DNA of 7,914 nt from JAWXTP01 sp044433415 (GTDB taxonomy: Bacteria > Bacteroidota > Bacteroidia > Bacteroidales > Rikenellaceae). This document shows positions 1-4,771 of the stretch, piece after piece (within the stretch, counting starts at the first letter, position 1; each line of letters begins with the position of its first letter). Location: positions 1 to 7,914 of the forward strand of contig JAWXTP010000133.1 in NCBI GenBank assembly GCA_044433415.1, in the 5' to 3' direction. The translations under genes were made by a program, and so were the position numbers. The notes below the pieces were generated by a model. It was not told where the DNA came from. It ran no database searches and worked only from the letters and a program-made list of their open reading frames with translations.

Positions 1-162
1 TTCACAGAGATTGTTTTGTAGCTTAATGAATCCACTGTTTTTTACGTTTTTTTAATTAATACTTATAGTTTATATGATCCAACTCTATATAAACGGGCAC
101 ACAAAAGTAGTATTTTTTTTCTTAATACAAAAATATTCTCTTATTTAAATTGATTTTAACCC

Positions 163-234
163 TTTTTTTGTGCTTTTTACCTCTTTTTTAGGTTTTTTTT
201 AGGCTCTGAAATAGAGATTTTTTTTTATTTTTTT
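163..234. promoter_or_regulatory. Helically phased T-tracts (possible intrinsic bend)
   Basis: T-runs lie at 163-169, 174-178, 184-189 and 193-200. Their centres are about 166, 176, 186.5 and 196.5, so successive spacings are 10, 10.5 and 10 bases, close to one turn of B-DNA. Two more runs follow at 218-226 and 228-234. A-tracts or T-tracts phased in this way are the classic cause of intrinsic curvature. Bent DNA upstream of promoters can act as an UP-like element or as a site for nucleoid proteins. The spacing is seen directly; the curvature and any role are inferred. Confidence 0.45.
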
Positions 235-309
235 GCTCTAAAAAGACAGAAAATTTTACTGTTCATATAAAATAATTTCCGTTTTTTCATGAGTTCCATA
301 ATTTTTATG

Positions 310-317
310 TATATTTG
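310..317 (+). promoter_or_regulatory. Candidate Bacteroidota -7 box for lemA operon
   Basis: TATATTTG matches the TAnnTTTG -7 consensus of Bacteroidota primary-sigma promoters. It lies 94 bases before the lemA ATG. No clean TTTG -33 box is present; a T6 run at 282-287 is at about the right distance. In such AT-rich DNA a single box is weak evidence. Confidence 0.3.
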
Positions 318-410
318 TCTTTATACGATTTAGTGTGACATTATTGTTATATATATAAGGTATCAAAATGTACGCCCTAAATTAATATTAAAACTAAATT
401 AAAGAAAATT

Positions 411-992
411 ATGAAAAACATGTTTAAATTTTTATTACTAACAATTTCTGTTGTATTATTAATGCCTTCTTGTGGATATAATAGTATGGTTACCATGGAC
501 GAAGAGATTAACGCTGCATGGAGTCAGGTGGAGAACCAATATCAACGTCGTGCAGACCTTATCCCTAACCTAGTGAATACTGTTAAGGGCTACGCTTCTC
601 ATGAGAGTGAGACTTTAGAAGCTGTAATACAAGCGCGCGCTAATGCTACACAGATTACTATAGATCCTACAAAACTTGATGAAGCCTCTATGAAAAAGTA
701 TAGCGCTGCGCAAGGAGAAGTGTCATCAGCACTAGGTAAGCTACTTGCAGTGTCAGAAAGCTATCCTGATTTGAAAGCTAACCAGAACTTCCTTGAATTA
801 CAAGCTCAGCTAGAAGGTACAGAAAATAGAATCTCTACAGAAAGACGTAAGTTTAATGAAACAGTAAAAACCTACAACGCTTATATACGTACGTTCCCAC
901 GTAATCTTATTGCTAGTATGTTTTCGTTTGCCTCACGCGCTTATTTTGAGGCGGAAGCTGCGGCTGCGAAGGCTCCTACAGTTCAATTTTAG
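411..992 (+). CDS. lemA: LemA family lipoprotein
   Basis: This 193-residue protein belongs to the LemA family, small helical envelope proteins whose biochemical role is poorly defined. Residues 1-21 form a lipoprotein signal: Lys at 2 and 6, a hydrophobic stretch at 7-18, and the lipobox L-M-P-S-C with Cys21 as the expected lipidated residue. Nothing acidic follows the Cys, so there is no sign of the Bacteroidota surface-export signal, and a periplasm-facing anchor is likely. The LemA core starts at about residue 23: DEEINAAWSQVENQYQRRAD and then LIPNLVNTVKGYA are close to the family consensus. The rest is long amphipathic helix, ending in an Ala/Glu-rich segment (residues 175-190). The length is normal for the family. 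The ATG follows an A-rich leader without a Shine-Dalgarno, as usual in this phylum. It is first in an operon with two TPM-domain genes, a recurrent arrangement that suggests a shared envelope function. The stop is TAG. Confidence 0.93.
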   Translation: MKNMFKFLLLTISVVLLMPSCGYNSMVTMDEEINAAWSQVENQYQRRADLIPNLVNTVKGYASHESETLEAVIQARANATQITIDPTKLDEASMKKYSAAQGEVSSALGKLLAVSESYPDLKANQNFLELQAQLEGTENRISTERRKFNETVKTYNAYIRTFPRNLIASMFSFASRAYFEAEAAAAKAPTVQF

Positions 993-1023
993 GTTTCTTT
1001 TTATTAATATTTAGTAGCTTGTC

Positions 1024-1097
1024 GTGACCCAGTTTTGACCCAGTCTGACCCAGTTCGACCCAGTTTTGACCCAGTCTGACCCAGTTTTGACTCAGTC
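1024..1097 (+). repeat. Seven-copy GACCCAG tandem array, 10.5-base period
   Basis: GACCCAG (last copy GACTCAG) begins at 1026, 1037, 1047, 1057, 1068, 1078 and 1089. The spacings are 11, 10, 10, 11, 10 and 11, a mean of 10.5. Linkers alternate between TTTT, TCT and TTC, and a 21-base double unit at 1033-1053 recurs exactly at 1064-1084. The array is preceded by GCTTGTCGTGACCCA at 1017-1031. The same 15 bases occur at 7554-7568, which ties this array to the repeat family around clpB. It fills most of the spacer between lemA and the next gene, so it should be in the operon mRNA. Confidence 0.85.
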
Positions 1098-1122
1098 GAT
1101 AAAATCATCAATCATTAATAGT

Positions 1123-1560
1123 ATGAACATAAAAAATATTCTTACAAAAGAGCAGAATGCTGCAATAGTCTCAGCTATAGAGTCAGCAGAGCTTAATACC
1201 TCGGCGGAGTTACGCATACATATAGAGAATAAATGCAAAGGCGATGTTCTTGATAGAGCAGTGGTAGTTTTTAGTAAACTTGGTATGGAAAAGACAGAAC
1301 TTCGCAATGGAGTTTTGATTTACCTTGCTGTGGGCGATAGAAAAGTAGCGATACTAGGTGACAAAGGAATAGATGCTGTAGTCCCTGATGATTTTTGGAA
1401 TTCTGTATATATTGCTATGGCTGAAAAGTTTAAGAAAGGAGAACTTTGTGAAGGCTTATGTCTTGGCTGTGCTTTGGTAGGGGAGAAGCTAAAGGAATAC
1501 TTCCCTTATGCATCTGATGATGTAAATGAATTGTCTAATGAAATATCTTTTGAAGAATAA
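1123..1560 (+). CDS. Cytoplasmic-type TPM domain protein
   Basis: This 145-residue protein has the TPM fold (TPM_phosphatase/Psb32/MOLO-1 family). The family includes a plant thylakoid phosphatase, but catalysis has not been shown for most bacterial members. Visible family motifs are the TSAELRIHIE strand (residues 27-36), FSKLGMEKTELRNGVLIYLA, the strand KVAILGDKGID, PDDFW, and the C-terminal LVGEKLKEYFPY. There is no signal peptide or membrane segment, so it probably stays in the cytoplasm or binds membrane partners. The frame stays open upstream to a TTG at 1066, but that extension is only translated tandem repeat; the ATG at 1123 gives the normal family N-terminus (MNIKNILTKEQ). Its stop TAA shares one base with the ATG of the next gene (TAATG), which indicates translational coupling. 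It lies in the lemA operon. Confidence 0.88.
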   Translation: MNIKNILTKEQNAAIVSAIESAELNTSAELRIHIENKCKGDVLDRAVVVFSKLGMEKTELRNGVLIYLAVGDRKVAILGDKGIDAVVPDDFWNSVYIAMAEKFKKGELCEGLCLGCALVGEKLKEYFPYASDDVNELSNEISFEE

Positions 1561-2327
1561 TGCGAAAAATATCTTATATATTAACACTAATTATAACATC
1601 CTTTTTAATTAGCTTCTCAGCGTTAGCCTCTGACTTCATGCAGCCTATGAGTGGAAGGATAGTCAGTGATTATGCAGGAGTGTTTTCTAGTGCACAGTTA
1701 GCTGACTTAGAAAATACATTACGCGTTTTCAATGACACCTCTTCAACTCAGATAGCGGTACTAACGGTTAAGGATTTAAATGGTTATGCAGCATCTGAAT
1801 ATGCTATACAAACCGCTGAGGAGTGGGGGGTTGGTCAGAAGAATAAGGATAATGGAGTCTTAGTACTTGTAAAGCCCAAGAATGACACCAAAGGAGAAGT
1901 TTTTATTGCTGTAGGCTATGGTTTAGAAGGGGTTATACCTGATGCTTTAGCTAAAAGGATAGTCTCACAGGTTATGATACCTAATTTCATGCAAAATGAT
2001 TACTATTCTGGTGTGAAAGGTGCAGTTGTACATCTTATGAAGCTATCCTCTGGTGAATATACAGCGGATAGTATGAATAAAGGTCTTGACCCTATGACTT
2101 TAGGAATGTTAATATTCTTTGGTATAATATTTCTTGTATCTATGTTCTCTAAACAAGACTCCACAACGATAGGTAACGATGATTACAATAGACACCATAG
2201 AGGTGGTGGACCAATATTCTTTGGAGGAATGAGTCGCGGAGGTGGCGGCAGTAGCTTCGGAGGAGGTGGCTTCGGTGGCTTTGGTGGCGGCGGCTTCGGT
2301 GGCGGTGGCGCTGGTGGCTCTTGGTAA
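1560..2327 (+). CDS. Exported TPM domain protein, Gly-rich tail (YgcG-like)
   Basis: This 255-residue envelope protein belongs to the YgcG-like TPM family. Residues 1-23 are a signal peptide with Lys/Arg at 2-3, a hydrophobic core at 6-19, and likely cleavage after A-L-A at 21-23. The TPM domain covers about 31-165: it opens with GRIVSDYAGVFS and includes the strand TQIAVLTV (63-70), a conserved EEWGVGQKNKDNGVLVLV block (87-104), IAVGYGLEGVIPD (116-128), and a final helix. One transmembrane segment follows at about 179-196. Residues 214-255 are a low-complexity Gly/Phe tail ending in AGGSW, the usual ending of this family. The expected topology is domain in the periplasm and Gly-rich tail in the cytoplasm. 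Start and stop overlap the preceding TPM gene by one base, so the two are surely co-translated. Exact function is unknown; membrane-protein quality control or envelope stress is the usual suggestion. Confidence 0.9.
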   Translation: MRKISYILTLIITSFLISFSALASDFMQPMSGRIVSDYAGVFSSAQLADLENTLRVFNDTSSTQIAVLTVKDLNGYAASEYAIQTAEEWGVGQKNKDNGVLVLVKPKNDTKGEVFIAVGYGLEGVIPDALAKRIVSQVMIPNFMQNDYYSGVKGAVVHLMKLSSGEYTADSMNKGLDPMTLGMLIFFGIIFLVSMFSKQDSTTIGNDDYNRHHRGGGPIFFGGMSRGGGGSSFGGGGFGGFGGGGFGGGGAGGSW

Positions 2328-2347
2328 AACCAGTTTCTAGAACTCCC

Positions 2348-2361
2348 TTTGAATATTCAAA
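2348..2361. promoter_or_regulatory. Perfect 14-base palindrome before ptuA
   Basis: TTTGAATATTCAAA is a perfect palindrome in the 58-base gap between the TPM operon and ptuA. It ends 24 bases before the ptuA start. A dyad there could be an operator for a small dimeric repressor. Its AT-richness makes a chance origin possible. I see no terminator in this gap, so read-through from the upstream operon into ptuA is also possible. Confidence 0.35.
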
Positions 2362-2385
2362 ATTACAATTCTTAATAATTTAGAT

Positions 2386-3753
2386 GTGAAGATTAAACAA
2401 ATAATATTAGAAGATTTCAAGTGCTATAAGAAGCAAGAAGTTGTGTTTAAAGAAGGTGTAAATCTGCTTATTGGAGATAATGCAAGTGGAAAAACATCAA
2501 TTCTAAGGGCTTGTAAATATATTCTTAGTTCTTTTTTTGTTGGGTTTAGTGATGAAAATACAAATTGGATTCCTATTCAATCCAACGACTACAGACGCTC
2601 TTTGGTATCTGATAATATAGTCAGATTATCGCCAGTTAAAGTTTCTTTTGTTTTCAATAAATTTTTAGTTGGAGATACGGAACAGCTAGAATGTTCCATA
2701 AGCAATTCAGGTAAGATTTCTGCAAGTGCACAACCCAGAGTGGCACGTATGCAATACTTAGAGAGAAATACGAGGAGAAACAGTCGTACATCTATTGCAG
2801 GTATAAGAGTGTATAAGGAGGAATGTGCACGATTGGAGAGGGAATATTTTGATGGAGATAAGCGTGTACGTCCGCTTCCTTTATTTGCATACTTCCCTGC
2901 TAAGGATTATGAGAATACTAATGTTAAAGACAAAAAGAAGTTTAAGCAATATTATCACATACCATCTTTTGGCTACTATGAATGTTTAGATGATAGTAAT
3001 AATTTTAATAATTGGATTAATAGGCTTTTAATACTTGCAGAAGGTGAAAAAAATATCGATGAGATATATGTTGTTAGGAGAGCAATATTTGAAGCATTAG
3101 GTTGTGACGGATGTAATATAATCTTCTCAATGGATATTCGAGTAATACAAGGTATTGTATATTATATTTTAGGTGATGAAAGAGAGGTAGAGTCAGATAA
3201 TTTATCAGACGGCTATAAGCGACTAGTAAATATTGTTACAGATTTAGCATTTAGATGTGCGCATTTAAATGGAGGAATATATGGAACTGATTGCTGTAAG
3301 GAGACTAGTGGTACCGTTTTAATTGATGAGATAGACTTGCATTTGCACCCTACATTACAATCTACAGTGTTAAAGGGTTTGCGTAATGCCTTTCCAAAAC
3401 TTCAATTCATAGTTACATCCCATGCCCCTATGGTTATGTCTAGTGTAGAGAGCAATAATGAGAATATTGTTTATAAGTTGGATTATTCATCGAGTGAAGG
3501 TTATTGTGTAAATGAGGTTGTTACTTATGGAATGGATATTTCTACAATCTCGGAAACAGTTCTAGAGCAACCACCACGAGATAAGCAAACAGATATAAAG
3601 TTGACAGATTTATTTGATTTAATAGATGAAGGTAGAGATGATGAAGCTATTGTGAAACTTAATCAGATGAAACTAAAGTATAGCAATATCCCTGATTTGT
3701 CAAGAGCTGAGGCAATGTTGAACTGTAGAAAAGATTGCGATGAAGAAAATTAG
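2386..3753 (+). CDS. ptuA: Septu-type defence ATPase PtuA (AAA/ABC-like)
   Basis: This 455-residue protein is an intact SMC/ABC-type ATPase of the kind paired with a PtuB nuclease in Septu. In studied Septu systems PtuA assembles with HNH subunits and controls DNA cleavage during phage infection. Seen here: an N-terminal strand with a KCY turn, Walker A GDNASGKT at 30-37, an insertion with basic helices at about 115-200, an ABC signature LSDGY at 273-277, Walker B VLIDEIDLHLHP at 311-322 (D314, E315), and the switch histidine in TSHAPMV (H346). A C-terminal extension at 380-455 matches PtuA-like proteins. The start is GTG; the overlapping ATG at 2384 is out of frame and hits TGA at once, and an in-frame TGA at 2350 limits upstream starts. 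Its last 14 bases overlap the ptuB start. Composition is AT-rich: 17 G+C in bases 2401-2460, against 30 in 5341-5400 of clpB. An OLD-like ATPase was considered, but no TOPRIM domain is seen. Confidence 0.85.
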   Translation: MKIKQIILEDFKCYKKQEVVFKEGVNLLIGDNASGKTSILRACKYILSSFFVGFSDENTNWIPIQSNDYRRSLVSDNIVRLSPVKVSFVFNKFLVGDTEQLECSISNSGKISASAQPRVARMQYLERNTRRNSRTSIAGIRVYKEECARLEREYFDGDKRVRPLPLFAYFPAKDYENTNVKDKKKFKQYYHIPSFGYYECLDDSNNFNNWINRLLILAEGEKNIDEIYVVRRAIFEALGCDGCNIIFSMDIRVIQGIVYYILGDEREVESDNLSDGYKRLVNIVTDLAFRCAHLNGGIYGTDCCKETSGTVLIDEIDLHLHPTLQSTVLKGLRNAFPKLQFIVTSHAPMVMSSVESNNENIVYKLDYSSSEGYCVNEVVTYGMDISTISETVLEQPPRDKQTDIKLTDLFDLIDEGRDDEAIVKLNQMKLKYSNIPDLSRAEAMLNCRKDCDEEN

Positions 3754-4381
3754 TAAAGTCTAAGAGCCTAATGAACTTACTGAGTATAGGGCTACTAAGT
3801 CTTCACACTTTGACAATATGCCGCCCAGATGCAAAGTTGTTTTACGTGATTATTTGTTAAAAGAGCAAGGTTATATTTGTGCTTATTGCATGCGACGAAT
3901 TCCAGTCAAAGATTTAACGATTGATACAAAAACAAAGATAGAACATCTTAAATGTAGAGAACGTTATAGTGATGAGACACTTGACTATAATAATATGGTT
4001 GTTTGTTGCCCTGGGTCAATAGATGGTAAACTACATTGTGATTCTTGTAAGGGGTAGAAAGATATAAGTTTTGATATTTTTTCAGATTATTTCATTAATA
4101 CTTTGAAATATAGTTCTAAAGATGGTAAGATATCATCAAGTAATGTAGGCTGTGATTTAGAGTTAAATAATGTGTTAAATCTAAATAATTTACTCTTAAA
4201 GCGCAATCGTATAGATGCTCTTAAGGGAGTTTTTAAGGAGTTAGATAGTTGCGGTTGGAATAAAAAGAATATTTTGAGATTTATACGAGTTTGGGAGAGC
4301 AGAAGTGTTGAAGGTAAATATAAGGAGTATTGTGAAATGATACTGTATACTCTTAATAAGATTTTAAAAAGATACTTATAA
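3740..4381 (+). pseudogene. ptuB: Septu HNH nuclease PtuB, two in-frame stops
   Basis: One reading frame of 213 codons before its TAA encodes a full PtuB-like (TIGR02646) HNH nuclease, but it is cut by TAA at 3761-3763 (codon 8) and TAG at 4055-4057 (codon 106). It starts at ATG 3740 inside the end of ptuA and reads MKKISKV, stop, EPNELTEYRATKSSHFD, then LLKEQGYICAYCMRRI. The CxxC is at 47/50, the HNH residues are E68-H69, N84/N85 and H99, and HCDSCKG is followed by the second stop. Beyond it the frame continues KDISFDIFSDYFINTLKYSS and LNNVLNLNNLLLKRNR, matching the family C-terminus. No frameshift is needed anywhere, so only the two stops separate this from an intact gene. Either it is dead, or stops are suppressed, or an internal ATG at 3818 yields a 79-residue HNH fragment. 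Two sequencing errors at once are unlikely but possible. In the family PtuB is the nuclease, so the module should be inactive as written. Confidence 0.85.
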
Positions 4382-4423
4382 AAAGGAAGAAAGTTGTCTA
4401 AAAGGTAGCTTTCTTCCTTTTTT
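4381..4423 (+). terminator. Rho-independent terminator of the Septu module
   Basis: A perfect 13-bp stem (AAAAGGAAGAAAG at 4381-4393 with its complement at 4409-4421) closes on a 15-base loop and ends in a run of six T at 4418-4423. The stem begins on the last base of the ptuB stop codon. This placement confirms that the real 3' end of ptuB is 4381 and not the TAG at 4057. The A-run on the 5' side lets it work for both strands. Confidence 0.85.
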
Positions 4424-4470
4424 AGCATTGAGTCTAAAATACAAACCGTTTTTGTCGTAAATGATGTCCC

Positions 4471-4654
4471 ATTCAGTCGCTTGTCGCGTCCCACTTGTCC
4501 CAATCGTCCCACTTGTCCCACTTGTCCCAATCGTCCCACTTGTCCCATCTGTCCCTTTTGTCCCTCCAACAATCACGTCATTGCGGGCTTGATCCGCAAC
4601 CTCATTCCATCAATCTTTCCACGCTTGTCGCCCTACAAGCTACAAGCTAACCCC
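4471..4654. repeat. Composite intergenic repeat, copy 1 (8 x 9-nt array)
   Basis: It opens with the leader ATTCAGTCGCTTGTCG, then eight 9-base units at 4493-4564 of the form ACTTGTCCC, AATCGTCCC, ATCTGTCCC or TTTTGTCCC. Next comes a REP-like hairpin with TTGCGG at 4581-4586, GCTTGAT as loop and CCGCAA at 4594-4599. A second hairpin has GCTTGT at 4623-4628 and ACAAGC at 4635-4640. Two TACAAGC units at 4634-4647 and a short C-run end it. It matches the copy at 7589-7740 base for base over 4471-4501 and 4547-4649; the extra 45 bases at 4502-4546 are exactly five 9-base units. Minus-strand frames across it read as Gly-rich repeats (GTSGTIGT or GQVGRLGQ) and are not genes. Confidence 0.9.
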
Positions 4655-4658
4655 TCAT

Positions 4659-4710
4659 GACAATTTTTCAGGATTTGGCATTATAAAATTGCAACTAATG
4701 CCAAATTGTC
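4659..4710. promoter_or_regulatory. Nested inverted repeats upstream of clpB
   Basis: An 11-bp perfect inverted repeat has its left arm at 4673-4683 (ATTTGGCATTA) and right arm at 4696-4706 (TAATGCCAAAT), around a 12-base loop. A second pair, GACAATTT at 4659-4666 and AAATTGTC at 4703-4710, shares the same right-hand bases, so two alternative pairings are possible. No T-run follows, so it is not a terminator. It lies 65 to 113 bases before the clpB ATG, where a heat-shock operator could sit. It does not resemble CIRCE or a CtsR box. Confidence 0.45.
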
Positions 4711-4731
4711 GCGCAACCTCTTGTTGGCAAG

Positions 4732-4738
4732 TAATTTG
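4732..4738 (+). promoter_or_regulatory. Candidate -7 box for clpB
   Basis: TAATTTG resembles the Bacteroidota TAnnTTTG -7 element but is one base short. An ATTG at 4705-4708 lies 23 bases before it and could serve as the -33 element. If real, transcription would begin near 4745, and the inverted repeat at 4673-4706 would sit just upstream of or across the -33 region. Confidence 0.25.
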
Positions 4739-4771
4739 TTCATATTAAGGTAAAGACTAAATTTAAAGATT

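Larger units (their letters stand above)
1..410. other. T-rich non-coding leader upstream of lemA
   Basis: I find no credible gene in these 410 bases. One + frame is open from the left edge for 17 codons and then stops; it is too short to call the end of an upstream gene. The + strand is strikingly T-rich, with many runs of 5 to 9 T, so the bias is strand-asymmetric. Four of these runs are spaced at one helical turn (163-200, listed separately). A weak CTCT/AGAG hairpin at 204-216 runs into T9 at 218-226 and could act as a poor terminator for an upstream transcript. The segment probably holds the lemA promoter in its last 110 bases. Confidence 0.6.

Noticed and set aside
1066..1122. TTG start extending the small TPM protein by 19 residues
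   Set aside because: The extension is translated GACCCAG repeat, and the ATG at 1123 gives the normal family N-terminus.
4103..4381. Separate 92-residue gene starting with TTG
   Set aside because: It is the in-frame C-terminal half of ptuB beyond the TAG, not an independent gene.
2386..4381. Retron with PtuAB effectors
   Set aside because: No reverse transcriptase and no msr/msd-like RNA is visible next to the pair, so stand-alone Septu is the simpler call.
3740..4381. Alternative genetic code with TAG or TAA as sense
   Set aside because: lemA and clpB end in TAG, ptuA also ends in TAG, and TAA ends both TPM genes at their family lengths. Internal stops occur only in ptuB.
1024..4564. CRISPR arrays
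   Set aside because: Repeat units are 7 to 11 bases with no unique spacers, and there are no cas genes.
4087..4576. Minus-strand frames giving Gly-rich repeats (GQVGRLGQ, GTSGTIGT)
   Set aside because: They arise from translating the 9-base array, whose unit is three codons long, and then run antisense through ptuB. No start signal or family resemblance.
4677..4692. Sigma-54 promoter (TTGGCA ... TTGCAA) before clpB
   Set aside because: GG and GC are separated by 12 bases, where sigma-54 needs 10; on the other strand the gap is 8.
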